64,000 bases of DNA from Oscillospiraceae bacterium (GTDB lineage Bacteria > Bacillota > Clostridia > Oscillospirales > Oscillospiraceae): contig WRBE01000003.1 of the NCBI GenBank assembly GCA_009779845.1, forward strand, positions 1 through 64,000, written 5' to 3'. The notes below the pieces were generated by a model. It did not search any database. It saw only the letters and a list, made by a program, of their open reading frames with translations, and was not told where the DNA came from. This document shows, one piece after another, positions 23,724 through 32,731 of this stretch (its first letter is position 1; each line of letters begins with the position of its first letter). The translations under genes were made by a program, and so were the position numbers.

Positions 23724-24872
23724 CTAGGGCATAAAAATCGTCACATCCGCCCAGAAGTTGTCCCGCTGGCTTTGGCGTTCTACGATTGCAAGCCGTCCGT
23801 CCGCCAAGAAGAATACCATGTCGCCCCAGTCAGGGATAATCTCTAGCTCTTCCCAATCAAACAAAGGCGTTAGCTCTCCTGCGGCCAAGTCGAGGCCATA
23901 GAGTATGATATTGCCTGCTCCCATCATCATCATGTCTACATATAAATCAAAGGGCGAGTCGGACGCCGCACTATAGGTCTGCCAGATGGTCATGCGGGTA
24001 TCTCTGTCGTTTAAGAATAATTCGTCCGATAGGCTTGCCGTCTCAATGTCAATTCCCATCAGAGAGTCCCCTCTGCGTTCTTCCGACTGGTCTCTGCCGA
24101 ATAGAACCATTTGACCGTCCCGCATCCGTGCTGGCGATTGGAATGTCGCAAACTCCCCTAGCTCTATTTCGCCACGAGAGCTACCGTCCCGGCCCAGTAC
24201 AAAGAAGAGCTCTTCCATATCGTCATCCCAGACAGAGTAGATTAGATTCCCCACCAAATCAAACACAGCGGAGGCAAGCCACGGGTCGTCAGGGTTAATG
24301 TGCAGTGCCGCTGTCACGTCCTGATAGGTCAGGGTGCCTGTCGTCACGTCATATTCCGCTAAGAGATAGATGTCCTCATCGGTATCTATATCAAATTCTA
24401 AAGCTAAAAAGAGGAATGTCCCATCATCGGTAACGGAAAACGCCTCAATCCAAGGCCACCAGCCGCTCCAAGGAACTGTGATCGTCTCTACGTCTCCCCC
24501 GGCTGTGCTGATTCGGGTCACGGTGAGTTCTTCCCGATCAGTGGACAGGAGGTAAATGCCATCACCTTGTATCGCCGATTCCTCTACATGGATATCAACG
24601 GTTACGGTAACTGTATCCCCATAGGTCTCCGGCGTTACCTCGTCATCCGCCTCTTCCCTATCGGGTTCTGGGGTTGCAGTTGGTTCTGGCGGGTCATCGT
24701 CAATCGTGGTGATTTCTATCTCTTCTCTAAGCTCGGCCTCCCTTGCCTCGTTGGCAGAGACGTTGAGGAAAAGTGCCACCACGATTACCACTAACGCAAT
24801 GATGGCAACCACCAGCCCTATGATTACAATCATAGCGGCTCTATTGTTTTTTGGCGTGGGTGTATCAGTCAT
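23724..24872 (-). CDS. Membrane-anchored extracytoplasmic protein of unknown function
   Basis: A 382-residue protein with a short cytoplasmic start, one hydrophobic helix (about residues 13-38, AMIVIIGLVVAIIALVV), an acidic Pro/Glu/Asp-rich linker (to about 85) and a large acidic outer domain. That domain contains repeated strand-turn patterns (GDGIYLLSTD; DGTFLFLALEF; DGQMVLFGRD; DGRLAIVER), suggesting a beta propeller. No catalytic motif is visible. It overlaps pgsA by 8 bases, which suggests coupling in a rimO-pgsA-unknown operon. Confidence 0.65.
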   Translation of the reverse strand: MTDTPTPKNNRAAMIVIIGLVVAIIALVVIVVALFLNVSANEAREAELREEIEITTIDDDPPEPTATPEPDREEADDEVTPETYGDTVTVTVDIHVEESAIQGDGIYLLSTDREELTVTRISTAGGDVETITVPWSGWWPWIEAFSVTDDGTFLFLALEFDIDTDEDIYLLAEYDVTTGTLTYQDVTAALHINPDDPWLASAVFDLVGNLIYSVWDDDMEELFFVLGRDGSSRGEIELGEFATFQSPARMRDGQMVLFGRDQSEERRGDSLMGIDIETASLSDELFLNDRDTRMTIWQTYSAASDSPFDLYVDMMMMGAGNIILYGLDLAAGELTPLFDWEELEIIPDWGDMVFFLADGRLAIVERQSQRDNFWADVTIFMP

Positions 24873-25410
24873 GTTTGCTTTCTCCTAAAAATACCTTATA
24901 GTTTTTGATTAAATACTCCGCCCCGGAGTAGACTGTGGTCAATAACATGGCAACGATGGCGATGATATCAATGGTGATGGTTGCAAACAACACCATATCG
25001 TGAATGCTAGTAAGCATGAGACAAATCGCAATAAACGTCACAACCGTCTTAATCTTCCCGCTAACCCCTGCCGCAATCACGGTTCCAGTGGCGGCGGCCA
25101 TCATGCGCAGACCGCTGACGGCAAATTCACGGGCCAGAATCACCATCAACACCCAAGCGGGCATCTGGCCCCACTGGACGAACAGGAGCAGGGCCGCCGT
25201 AGTGAGTAGCTTATCCGCCAACGGGTCCATAAATTTCCCAAAATCGCTGATTTGGTTATATGTTCTGGCAATATACCCATCCAGCATATCCGTAAGGCTG
25301 GCCAAGACAAACAGAGCCAAAGCCACCTCCACAAACCCTAATAGGGCCACCGCCATAAAGGCGGGGATGAGCAGAATACGGACGATTGTAATTTTACTGG
25401 CTGTGGTCAT
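24865..25410 (-). CDS. pgsA: CDP-diacylglycerol--glycerol-3-phosphate 3-phosphatidyltransferase
   Basis: A 181-residue membrane enzyme of the CDP-alcohol phosphatidyltransferase family, making phosphatidylglycerol phosphate. The family motif D-x2-D-G-x2-A-R-x8-G-x3-D-x3-D is seen as DMLDGYIARTYNQISDFGKF followed by MDPLADKLL. About five hydrophobic helices are present. It lies 4 bases after rimO, an arrangement found in many Clostridia. Confidence 0.93.
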   Translation of the reverse strand: MTTASKITIVRILLIPAFMAVALLGFVEVALALFVLASLTDMLDGYIARTYNQISDFGKFMDPLADKLLTTAALLLFVQWGQMPAWVLMVILAREFAVSGLRMMAAATGTVIAAGVSGKIKTVVTFIAICLMLTSIHDMVLFATITIDIIAIVAMLLTTVYSGAEYLIKNYKVFLGESKHD

Positions 25411-25414
25411 TTGC

Positions 25415-26758
25415 CTATTCCTCCGAACTTACCGGGCACTCTACACGCCCTATGATTTCACCGTCTTGTAGGTCTGTATATCGGACATGATAAAATGCAC
25501 CCAAGGTCAGTTCTTCCTCTGTATCTAACCAAATGCGCCCGTCAATCTCCGGACTTTCGGCGTAACTGCGCCCGTGGTAAAGTCCCGCCTCCGGGTCAAG
25601 CCCGATACAAAGAACGATGTCCTCGGCCCCTACCCTGCTCTCGTTGAACCGGTCTAATATCCGGGCTTGTAAATCCATGAGCAGCTCTGCCCGCCGCTCT
25701 GCCTCTTCTAGGCTGGGCCGGTTCGGCATGGCGGCCGCCGGGGTTCCTTCTTGGGGCGAATAAGGGAACACCCCCACCCGCTCAATTTTTGTCTCTTCTA
25801 AGAACTGGGCCAATTCCTCCAGCTCCGCCTCCCCTTCACCGGGCAGCCCCGTGATGAGGCTGGTGCGGAGCACCAAGCCGGGAATCTCCGCCCGGAGCGT
25901 TTCAAACAATCCTCGAATCTCTGCACTGGTAGTACGGCGGTTCATGGCGGTGAGGATGGTATCACTCATATGCTGAATGGGAATGTCCAAATACGGCACC
26001 ACCTGTTTCGTGTCCCGGATGGCCCGGATCAGCTTTTGGTCAATCCCATCGGGGTACAGATAATGGAGCCGAATCCAGCGAAGCCCCGGAATCTCGGACA
26101 AGGCCCGGATGAGGGCGGGTAGCCGCCGCTCGTCATATAAATCCTTGCCGTATTGGGTGATATCTTGGGCCACTAGAATCAGTTCCCCTACACCCTGCGC
26201 AACCAAACCCCGCGCTTCCCGCAACAGGCTTTCCATGCTGCGAGACCGAAACCGGCCCCGGAGACTGGGAATGACACAATAGGCGCAGTCGTTGTCACAA
26301 CCCTCTGCAATCTTCAGGTACGCCCAACCGGGGGCGTCCACAATCACCCGTTCCCGCTCTTCTAAGGGGGCATCAATATCGCCGAAACGCATGACCTGTT
26401 CCCCTTGTAACACTTGCGCTACCGCATCCACAATTTCATGGTAACTGCCGGTACCGAGGACACCGTCCACTTCCGGCAGCTCACGAAATATCTCATCGGC
26501 GTACCGCTGGCTGAGGCACCCGGTGACGATAATCCGCTCTAAGCGGCCTTTGCCCTTGTGTTCTGCCACCTCTAAGATGTGGTCAATGGCCTCGGTCTTG
26601 GCGGCGTCAATAAATCCGCAAGTGTTCACAATGGCCACTTGGGCAAGCGAAGCCGACCCCACAGTTTTATGCCCGGCGGCGGTGAGTAGGTGTAGCATCT
26701 CTTCGGCGTTCACCTGATTTTTGGCACAGCCCAATGAGATTAGTAAAATATCTGCCAT
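25415..26758 (-). CDS. rimO: Ribosomal protein uS12 methylthiotransferase
   Basis: A 447-residue radical SAM methylthiotransferase that modifies an Asp of ribosomal protein S12. The N-terminal UPF0004 domain holds three Cys (SLGCAKNQVN, VNTCGFID, VTGCLSQRY). The radical SAM motif is C-x3-C-x2-C in EGCDNDCAYCVIP, and a TRAM domain closes the chain (VGAEDIVLCIGLD to YTDLQDGEI). The N-terminal SLGCAKNQVN and the overall layout favour RimO over MiaB or MtaB; MtaB is encoded separately at 57002. The ATG at 26758 is chosen over an earlier in-frame ATG at 26776 because of homology. Confidence 0.94.
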   Translation of the reverse strand: MADILLISLGCAKNQVNAEEMLHLLTAAGHKTVGSASLAQVAIVNTCGFIDAAKTEAIDHILEVAEHKGKGRLERIIVTGCLSQRYADEIFRELPEVDGVLGTGSYHEIVDAVAQVLQGEQVMRFGDIDAPLEERERVIVDAPGWAYLKIAEGCDNDCAYCVIPSLRGRFRSRSMESLLREARGLVAQGVGELILVAQDITQYGKDLYDERRLPALIRALSEIPGLRWIRLHYLYPDGIDQKLIRAIRDTKQVVPYLDIPIQHMSDTILTAMNRRTTSAEIRGLFETLRAEIPGLVLRTSLITGLPGEGEAELEELAQFLEETKIERVGVFPYSPQEGTPAAAMPNRPSLEEAERRAELLMDLQARILDRFNESRVGAEDIVLCIGLDPEAGLYHGRSYAESPEIDGRIWLDTEEELTLGAFYHVRYTDLQDGEIIGRVECPVSSEE

Positions 26759-26776
26759 AGGACACTGAACCTCCAT

Positions 26777-26944
26777 TCAAAACATTCCTTCTTTGCGGTC
26801 TATGGTTGGCATTTCTGCGTCTTCCCCCTTGCCGGGCATAGAACGAGACTTCTCTTTGCGCCCTTTTTGCAAAGAGACATCATCGAGTCCATACCCTTGT
26901 GGGACAAAGCACACCTGCGTCGTCATCCTTGAACTGCCAACCAT
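26777..26944 (-). other. Weak small open frame between recX and rimO
   Basis: A 55-codon minus-strand frame (starts MVGSSRMTTQVCFVP, ends TIDRKEGMF) fills the space upstream of rimO. No good ribosome binding site is visible and I know no family. A weak hairpin (CTCTTTGC/TGCAAAGAG) lies inside it. It may be a non-coding or repeat-derived segment. Confidence 0.2.
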
Positions 26945-26984
26945 ATCCTCGCAAAGACGAAACGTTTTGAATGAAAGCTCGGTG

Positions 26985-27602
26985 TCATTCCTCTTCTATG
27001 GATTCCATATATCGCGCAAACCCGGCGGAAATCTCGTCCCAGCTAAAGCCCCGGCGGATTAAGCCGTCCGCCACCCGCTTTTTCTCTTTGGGGTCGGGCA
27101 CCTCGCCTTGCAGCTTGGACTGGATGAACCGGTCTAGCTTATCGTCCCCCTCAGGTAACCCTTGCAATGCCTGTTCCCAGAGGTCTTTTTCAACCCCCCG
27201 CCGCCAAAGCTCCTGCTCTACCCGCCGTCTGCCGTAACCTTTGGCACCGTAGCATTCCACCACCGTGACGGCGTAGTGTTCGTCGTTGATGAGGCCGATT
27301 TCTTCCATAAAATCTGCGGTCTCTTCCGCATCGGATTCTTCCACTTCTTTTTCCACAAGCTTGCGGATTAGCTCGTTCCGGCTCATGGCACGGCGATCTA
27401 ATAGCCGGTAAGCTTTCGCTTTCACCGCTTGCAGGTCACTGGCTACTTGAATTTCTTGTATCTCGCCCTCTTCTAACTCTTTGCCGGGATAGAGATAAAA
27501 CTGGGCCAGTACCGCCTCGCTCACGGTGAGGCTTCTGCCGTCCTCCAGATTCACAAAGTGCCGCCCTTTTTTCCGGCCCGGCTGGACGCTTGCTATCCTC
27601 AT
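26985..27602 (-). CDS. recX: Regulatory protein RecX
   Basis: A 205-residue helical protein of the RecX family, which binds RecA filaments and limits or modulates their activity. Three-helix repeats are visible: AYRLLDRRAMSRNELIRKL, then EEIGLINDEHYAVTVVECY and RRRVEQELWRRGV, with a C-terminal GLIRRGFSWDEISAG. A basic N-terminal beta region precedes them (ASVQPGRKKGRHFVNL). Its start overlaps the recA stop (TAATG), so RecA and RecX are translated from one message. Confidence 0.92.
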   Translation of the reverse strand: MRIASVQPGRKKGRHFVNLEDGRSLTVSEAVLAQFYLYPGKELEEGEIQEIQVASDLQAVKAKAYRLLDRRAMSRNELIRKLVEKEVEESDAEETADFMEEIGLINDEHYAVTVVECYGAKGYGRRRVEQELWRRGVEKDLWEQALQGLPEGDDKLDRFIQSKLQGEVPDPKEKKRVADGLIRRGFSWDEISAGFARYMESIEEE

Positions 27603-28705
27603 TATTCGTCGTCAAACTCTTCCGCACTGACATCTACCGCCCGACCGGCGGCCTTGGCGGCAATTTTTGCTTGGGGTGTCATCAATTTGTCCGCACTGGC
27701 CCGAATCTCGGCCTCAATCTTATCTGCCTCTTCCGGGTTTTCTTTTAAGAAGGCTTTTAGATTATCCTTCCCTTGGAACCGATTCTCACCCAAGGTATAC
27801 CACGATCCGCCTTTTTCAATCAGCTCTAAGCGGACGCCCAAATCTACAATTTCGCCGATTTTGCTGATTCCCTCGCCGTACATGATGTCAAACTCCGCTT
27901 CCTTAAAGGGCGGGGCCACTTTGTTCTTAATGACCCGCACTTTGGTGCGGTTGCCCACCATCTCGGTGCCGTTTTTCAGGGTCTCAATCCGGCGCACATC
28001 CAAGCGCACACTAGCGAAATACTTCAGCGCACGGCCGCCGGGTGTGGTCTCTGGGTTGCCGTACACCACGCCGATTTTCTCTCGAAGCTGGTTGATGAAA
28101 ATAACCACGCAGTTGGTTTTAGAGATAGAGCTTGCCAGTTTCCGCAACGCTTGGCTCATGAGCCGAGCAATGACCCCCACGCTGGAGTCGCCCATGTTCC
28201 CCTCAATCTCCGCCCGTGGGGTTAGGGCCGCCACAGAGTCCACAACCACCACGTCAACCGCGCCGGAGCGGACTAAGACTTCCGTAATCTCCAACGCCTG
28301 TTCCCCTGTGTCCGGCTGGGAGATGATGAGGCTGTCAATGTCCACGCCTAACGCTCTGGCGTAGGCGGGTTCTAGGGCGTGCTCGGCATCCACAAAGGCC
28401 ACCTCGCCCCCCTCTTTCTGGGCCGAGGCCACGATGTGGAGGGCCAGTGTGGTTTTACCAGAGGATTCCGGGCCGTAAATTTCAATAATCCGCCCTTTTG
28501 GCACACCGCCGATACCCAGCGACATGTCTAGGGCCAAGCTGCCTGTGGAGATGGCGTCTACGTTAATCGCCTGCCGGTCGCCCATCCGCATAATCGAGCC
28601 TTTTCCGTAGTCTTTCTCGATTTTGCTCATGGCGGTTTCGATTGCTTTCTTCTTATCAGTCGCCGGTGCCGCCGGGGTGACGGTTGCTTTCTTTTTGTCT
28701 GCCAT
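27602..28705 (-). CDS. recA: Recombinase RecA
   Basis: A 367-residue recombinase. The P-loop is [13 protein letters not shown], the catalytic Glu segment [13 protein letters not shown], loop L1 [20 protein letters not shown], and loop L2 with [20 protein letters not shown]. The acidic tail EEFDDE closes the chain. An N-terminal Ala/Lys-rich extension ([17 protein letters not shown]) is slightly longer than usual. I see no Bacillus-type LexA box in the roughly 70 bases upstream before the repeat region, so SOS control cannot be read from this sequence. It is translationally coupled to recX. Confidence 0.97.
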   Translation of the reverse strand: MADKKKATVTPAAPATDKKKAIETAMSKIEKDYGKGSIMRMGDRQAINVDAISTGSLALDMSLGIGGVPKGRIIEIYGPESSGKTTLALHIVASAQKEGGEVAFVDAEHALEPAYARALGVDIDSLIISQPDTGEQALEITEVLVRSGAVDVVVVDSVAALTPRAEIEGNMGDSSVGVIARLMSQALRKLASSISKTNCVVIFINQLREKIGVVYGNPETTPGGRALKYFASVRLDVRRIETLKNGTEMVGNRTKVRVIKNKVAPPFKEAEFDIMYGEGISKIGEIVDLGVRLELIEKGGSWYTLGENRFQGKDNLKAFLKENPEEADKIEAEIRASADKLMTPQAKIAAKAAGRAVDVSAEEFDDE

Positions 28706-28774
28706 GGTGTGTGTTTCCTCTCTCTATTTGTAAATTTGTTTTGTTGGTGAATGGTGTTGTTTCTCTTGCTCTTC

Positions 28775-28801
28775 GTAGGGGACGTGCCCCTGCGCGTCCC
28801 G
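28775..28801 (+). repeat. REP-like hairpin, copy 1
   Basis: GTAGGGGACGTGCCCC continuing TGCGCGTCCCG: a short stem (GGGACG/CGTCCC) after a GTAGGGG head. It is identical to the two copies inside the RAYT gene at 31479 and 31640. Confidence 0.75.
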
Positions 28802-28822
28802 CGCCCTTGACCCTTGCCCTTT

Positions 28823-28849
28823 GTAGGGGCGATTATCAATCGCCCGGCC
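28823..28849 (+). repeat. REP-like hairpin, copy 2 (variant stem)
   Basis: GTAGGGGCGATTATCAATCG continuing CCCGGCC: same GTAGGGG head, stem GGGCGATT/AATCGCCC, followed by CCCTTGA-like sequence as in other copies. Confidence 0.7.
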
Positions 28850-28852
28850 CTT

Positions 28853-29140
28853 GATCTTTTCGTTCGGCGTTCCGCCGATTCTATCTTGGCGCAGACCGCC
28901 AACTGGTCATGCCCTGCCGGGCGGGCTTTCTTTTTGTCGTTGAACAAAAAGAAACAAAAAGTCAACTTATGGGCTGCGCCCCTAAGAACCCGCTAAGGTC
29001 AGGGGCAGAGTGTCGACGGTTTCGCACCTTATACTCCGTACTGTCGCCAAAACCCTCACGCCGGATGTCATAGTACTCGAACCCCAAATGGTCAAGGGCA
29101 GTGGGGCCGCCGGGTTGACGTTCTATGGATAGTTTTTTAC
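28853..29140 (-). repeat. Long dispersed repeat, copy A
   Basis: Shares with the copies at 56640 and 63590 the segment encoding on the minus strand TALDH(L/W)GFEYY, EYKVRNRRHSA and GAQP, then a hairpin around CAAAAAGAAA/TTTCTTTTTG and a GCCAACTGGTCATG segment. The peptide frame is open across this copy but has no start signal of its own. It fills the recA-CPBP intergenic region together with three REP-like hairpins. Confidence 0.75.
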
Positions 29141-29149
29141 GTGTCCCTT

Positions 29150-29176
29150 GTAGGGGCGGATGGCAATCCGCCCGGC
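29150..29176 (+). repeat. REP-like hairpin, copy 3 (variant stem)
   Basis: GTAGGGGCGGATGGCAATCC continuing GCCCGGC: stem GGCGGAT/ATCCGCC, same head. Confidence 0.7.
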
Positions 29177-29198
29177 CTTTGACCGTGCATAATGCTTA

Positions 29199-30029
29199 TT
29201 AGGCGCAACTCTCAGATTCTACAACTCTATTCGGCGTTACTTTTCTCATTAGCACAAGCCCAATCACTAGGTGAATTATTCCTACCACCAGCATCACGAT
29301 AACCATTCCCATATCCTCGCCACTATTTTCATAGGGTTGAGACATGGCACTAACATCAATAAACGCCCCCCCAATCTGGGTAGTCAAATTTACAAAACCA
29401 TGTACAATTATAGGGATTATCAGCGTTTTGGTTCTTAGGTACAATGCGGCAAAAAATATGCCCATTGTACTGGCGAAAATCACTTGAGCCACCACAGGCA
29501 AAGCGCCAGTATGTGTCAGATTTGCAAGGTGAGCAAGCCCAAAAATCACAGAAGAAATTATAACAGCGTTCATCATACCCTTTTTGGTCTGCTCAAACAC
29601 TTTTAGCAAAACTAATAACATAAGCCCCCTAACTAGCACTTCTTCAAAGAAACCCGTGCCAATAAATGGGTGCAAGATAACTATAATTAGATGAAAAGGG
29701 TCTGGAGCAACCAAATAGCCTTGAAGTCCAATAAACTGCATGATGGCATTTCCAAGAAAACCCACAACGCAAAGCCATGCCAGTAGAAAGCCCTTCGCCT
29801 TGCCCTTTAGCGTAAAATCAGCAGGGTTTAGAATTTGCAACCCTCGCATAATACAAAGGATGATTATAGACAGCACTATTTGTCCTGCCGTGAAAATAGC
29901 AAGCCCTGCTGCTTGGTCAAAATTCGTAGAAAATAATCCAAGTCCTATTATTGCGGCAACAACAACCACGCCTACAATAGACATGGATAATATCGCTCGC
30001 CAGCCATTTCTAAAAACGAAATCCTTCAT
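29199..30029 (-). CDS. CPBP-family intramembrane metalloprotease
   Basis: A 276-residue protein with about eight hydrophobic helices. The ABI/CAAX-protease motifs are in place: EEVLVRG (motif 1, catalytic Glu pair and Arg), FGLAHLAN (motif 2 His) and HGFVNL (motif 3). Bacterial members are membrane proteases of often unknown substrate, some giving bacteriocin immunity or processing. The gene is AT-richer than its neighbours and sits alone between repeat-rich spacers. Confidence 0.85.
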   Translation of the reverse strand: MKDFVFRNGWRAILSMSIVGVVVVAAIIGLGLFSTNFDQAAGLAIFTAGQIVLSIIILCIMRGLQILNPADFTLKGKAKGFLLAWLCVVGFLGNAIMQFIGLQGYLVAPDPFHLIIVILHPFIGTGFFEEVLVRGLMLLVLLKVFEQTKKGMMNAVIISSVIFGLAHLANLTHTGALPVVAQVIFASTMGIFFAALYLRTKTLIIPIIVHGFVNLTTQIGGAFIDVSAMSQPYENSGEDMGMVIVMLVVGIIHLVIGLVLMRKVTPNRVVESESCA

Positions 30030-30110
30030 GCCAAAACCTCTTTGCTAATATAAATTTTCTACACTACTACCATTTTGAAAAAACAAAAGATACCCACCAA
30101 ACACCACCCA

Positions 30111-31244
30111 CTACCCCAACAACACCGCCGCCTCTTTCACATTCTCAATCACCGGTACCCCAAACGGACACCGCACTTCACAATGCCCGCACTCAATGCA
30201 TACCGCACTCTCCAACGCCGCATACTCGGCCCGAAGGGTAGCGGGTATGTTGGCCTTATCCAACCGGGCCGTGTCCACCAGTCGATGTACTGCCGCAATG
30301 TCAATTCCCACCGGGCAGGGTTGGCAGTGGCTGCAATAGACACAGCTGCCTTTGAAATCGTTTTGCACACTGCCTAAAACCTCTGCATAGTCCTTTTCCT
30401 CGCCGCTGACGGAGAAATACCGCATCACATCTTCCATCTCTGCCGCCGTTTGACAGCCCGGCAACACACTGGCCACCGCCGGGCGGGATAGGGCGTAATG
30501 GACGCACTGATGCACAGTTAGGGGCTTGGCATAGGGCGTATGATCCGGCGAGAGCAGTTTTGTGGCACCAAAGGCTTTCATCACTGTGATACCGATTTGC
30601 TTTTGTGCGCAGAGCTGATATAGCTCCGCCCGTTTGGGGTCAATGCCCCGGAACAGGTCACTGCCGAACCCCTTGTCGGAATAGTCGAATACATAGTGCT
30701 CCGAGGGCAACATGTCAAAGGCCGGGTTGATGCTAAACATCATCATCTCTGGCACGCCTGTTTCAATCACTTTCATGGCGGTGACAGGGTTGTGGGAACT
30801 AAACCCGATGTGGTGGATGTCCCCTTGTTTTTTTAACTGCTCCGCATAGGTAATGAAGCCGGTCTCAAACACGCCTCTATAATCGTCCTCCGAGTCGATG
30901 AAAAATAACATCCCAAAGTCGATGTAGCCGAATTTTCGTAGCAGAGCCTCGAAATATTTCTTGACGGTAGGCAGGTCTCGGCTGATATCATATTGCTGGT
31001 TGATATCCGTTGCGCCGATATGGCCTTGAATCATCACGTCTTTGCGTCTGTCGCCCAAGGCTGTTGCAATATGATCCCGAATCTCTTCACCGGGCATGAA
31101 CACGTCTAGAAGGTTCACGTCATGGGCTAAGGCCATGTCGATGGTTTCTTTGACTTGTGCATAAGGTTTGCGGTCTAGGTGTTCGCAACCTAGGCCGATG
31201 ATGCTGGCTTGTTTGCCGGTTTGTCCGATTTGGCGGTATTTCAT
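30111..31244 (-). CDS. Aldo/keto reductase with C-terminal ferredoxin domain
   Basis: A 377-residue protein: an aldo/keto reductase barrel (about residues 1-285; RQIGQTGKQASIIGLGCEHL, the SSHNP and MKAFGA strands) followed by a 4Fe-4S region with two Cys clusters. The clusters are GSCVYCSHCQPCPVGI and CIECGHCEVRCPFGV. This is the common anaerobe type in which electrons may come from ferredoxin. The catalytic pattern is atypical: NLLDVFMPGEE replaces the usual D-x4-Y segment. The activity is unknown. It lies alone, with a RAYT gene upstream on the same strand. Confidence 0.85.
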   Translation of the reverse strand: MKYRQIGQTGKQASIIGLGCEHLDRKPYAQVKETIDMALAHDVNLLDVFMPGEEIRDHIATALGDRRKDVMIQGHIGATDINQQYDISRDLPTVKKYFEALLRKFGYIDFGMLFFIDSEDDYRGVFETGFITYAEQLKKQGDIHHIGFSSHNPVTAMKVIETGVPEMMMFSINPAFDMLPSEHYVFDYSDKGFGSDLFRGIDPKRAELYQLCAQKQIGITVMKAFGATKLLSPDHTPYAKPLTVHQCVHYALSRPAVASVLPGCQTAAEMEDVMRYFSVSGEEKDYAEVLGSVQNDFKGSCVYCSHCQPCPVGIDIAAVHRLVDTARLDKANIPATLRAEYAALESAVCIECGHCEVRCPFGVPVIENVKEAAVLLG

Positions 31245-31291
31245 ATTGGTGTCCTTTCTTTCTGTTTATTTTGGCTGGGACAACGGTTTGT

Positions 31292-31783
31292 TTATTTCGT
31301 GTAATAGCAATCTTCTGTCCAGCGAAGGGGATTTTCGTCTATGTATTGGGATATGCGTTTGTATTCCTCTTCGTTGCGAATAATGTGGTCATGATAAGAG
31401 CGTTGCCAGATAGAAAATCCGAACCGTTTTGTGATCATTGATTTTAGGCTCTGTACAATTTGAGGGATTGTGACCTTTGTAGGGGACGTGCCCCTGCGCG
31501 TCCCGCTCTCCATGGTGACAATCATATGAATGTGATTGGGCATGATAACATAATTGTCAATCAAAACATCAGGATATACCCGGCTAATGCTTTGAATCTG
31601 TGCGTCAACAGCAAGGCCGTGATGAGATAGGATGCATTGCGGGACGCGCAGGGGCACGTCCCCTACAATTTCGCCCAAAAACTCATGCTTATCCTTCGTG
31701 CATATAGTCACAAAGTACGCACCGGCATTCGAGTAATCATATTCATCCAGTCGAATTCGCTTCCGTACAGGCAATTCTCTCAT
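31292..31783 (-). CDS. REP-associated tyrosine transposase (RAYT)-like protein
   Basis: A 163-residue member of the Y1 transposase/IS200-like superfamily. The beginning R-x-R-L-D-E-Y-D-Y then NAGAYFVTICTKDK, the metal-binding HUH-type motif in YVIMPNHIHMIV, and the closing SIWQRSYHDHIIRNEEEYKR and YIDENPLRW are the RAYT hallmarks. RAYTs act on short palindromic REP sequences; several REP-like hairpins lie in this window. Two of them are inside this gene, in opposite orientation, encoding GEIVGDVPLRVPQ and SGTRRGTSPTK, inserts in otherwise conserved sequence. The gene remains open. It lacks the terminal inverted repeats of an insertion sequence. Confidence 0.88.
   Translation of the reverse strand: MRELPVRKRIRLDEYDYSNAGAYFVTICTKDKHEFLGEIVGDVPLRVPQCILSHHGLAVDAQIQSISRVYPDVLIDNYVIMPNHIHMIVTMESGTRRGTSPTKVTIPQIVQSLKSMITKRFGFSIWQRSYHDHIIRNEEEYKRISQYIDENPLRWTEDCYYTK
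31479..31505 (+). repeat. REP-like hairpin inside the RAYT gene, copy 4
   Basis: The same 27 bases as at 28775-28801 (GTAGGGGACGTGCCCC and on), in the coding region of the RAYT gene. Confidence 0.8.
31640..31666 (-). repeat. REP-like hairpin inside the RAYT gene, copy 5, inverted
   Basis: The exact reverse complement of 31479-31505, 134 bases away, giving the inverted-pair arrangement seen in REPINs, here within the transposase-like frame. Confidence 0.8.
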
Positions 31784-31809
31784 GCGCTTACCTACACTAT
31801 TAATCTCCC

Positions 31810-32676
31810 CTACTTATCAAACTGCCCAACCACAACCCGGTCAATCCCCAGCGTGTCCTTACACCGAATCACTCGGGTCAGATCATTGGTAATCAAAATA
31901 TCCACCACATCGGCGGCTTGTCCGATGCCGCATTCAAACAGCAACGCCCCGTCCGGTTTTAGTATCTTCTTCCACTCCGCCACAATGATGCGGTAGAAGT
32001 CTAGGCCATCTTCACCGCCGTCTAGGGCCAAAATCGGCTCAAAACTACGAACCGTGTCGTCTAGCCACGCCACATCTTCCGTGGGAATATAAGGCGGGTT
32101 GCAAACAATGAGGTCAAACTCACCCAATAGCGAATAGGGCGGAGAACGCTTGGCATCCACCACGGCACAGGTGACCCGGCTGGTGAGTTTGTTTAACACC
32201 ACGTTTGCGCGGCTGACCTTCATGGCCTCCGGCGACACGTCGGCTAAGACCACCTTCACTTGGGGCACATTCTTGGCAATCGCCAGCCCCACACAACCAC
32301 TGCCGCAACAGAGATCTAGCACCCGGCTGCCCGCAGGAAGCCATTTGGCCATGGCGATGGCCTGACTCACCAAAACCTCCGTGTCAATCCGGGGAATCAG
32401 CACGTCTCGCGTAACCTCAATGGGGATACCGTAAAACTCCCAACTGCCGATGATGTAGGCCAGCGGCTCTCCGGCCAGTCGTCTGGCGAGCAGCGCATCC
32501 ACCTTTTCCTCAAAGCCGCGGTTGACATAGAGTTTCATGTCTCTGGCGAACTCTTCCCTCGTCTTATCCGCCGCCGCAGACACCAAAAGCCGCGCCTCTA
32601 ACCCAAAGCCCTCAATATTAGCCTCTTTGAGATCTCGGCGCACTTTCATGAACATGTCGTTGTAGGTATTTGGCAT
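31810..32676 (-). CDS. prmC: Peptide chain release factor N5-glutamine methyltransferase
   Basis: A 288-residue methyltransferase that methylates the GGQ glutamine of release factors RF1 and RF2. It has an N-terminal helical domain (residues 1-85), then LIPRIDTEVL, the SAM loop VLDLCCGSGCVGLAIA and the catalytic NPPY (VCNPPYIP), with ILALDGGEDGLDFYR beyond. Its usual partner prfA is not in the window. It lies downstream of the two-component genes on the same strand with a 55-base gap. Confidence 0.94.
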   Translation of the reverse strand: MPNTYNDMFMKVRRDLKEANIEGFGLEARLLVSAAADKTREEFARDMKLYVNRGFEEKVDALLARRLAGEPLAYIIGSWEFYGIPIEVTRDVLIPRIDTEVLVSQAIAMAKWLPAGSRVLDLCCGSGCVGLAIAKNVPQVKVVLADVSPEAMKVSRANVVLNKLTSRVTCAVVDAKRSPPYSLLGEFDLIVCNPPYIPTEDVAWLDDTVRSFEPILALDGGEDGLDFYRIIVAEWKKILKPDGALLFECGIGQAADVVDILITNDLTRVIRCKDTLGIDRVVVGQFDK

Positions 32677-32731
32677 TGTACATCACTTCCCCATGGGATA
32701 TGCCTAATCGGGCACCCCTTTATTTACTCAT

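Noticed and set aside
26853..26879. CTCTTTGC/TGCAAAGAG hairpin as a terminator of recX
   Set aside because: Stem is short, loop is AT-rich and no U-run follows on the minus strand.
28706..28774. LexA box before recA
   Set aside because: No GAAC-N4-GTTC type sequence is present in the leader.
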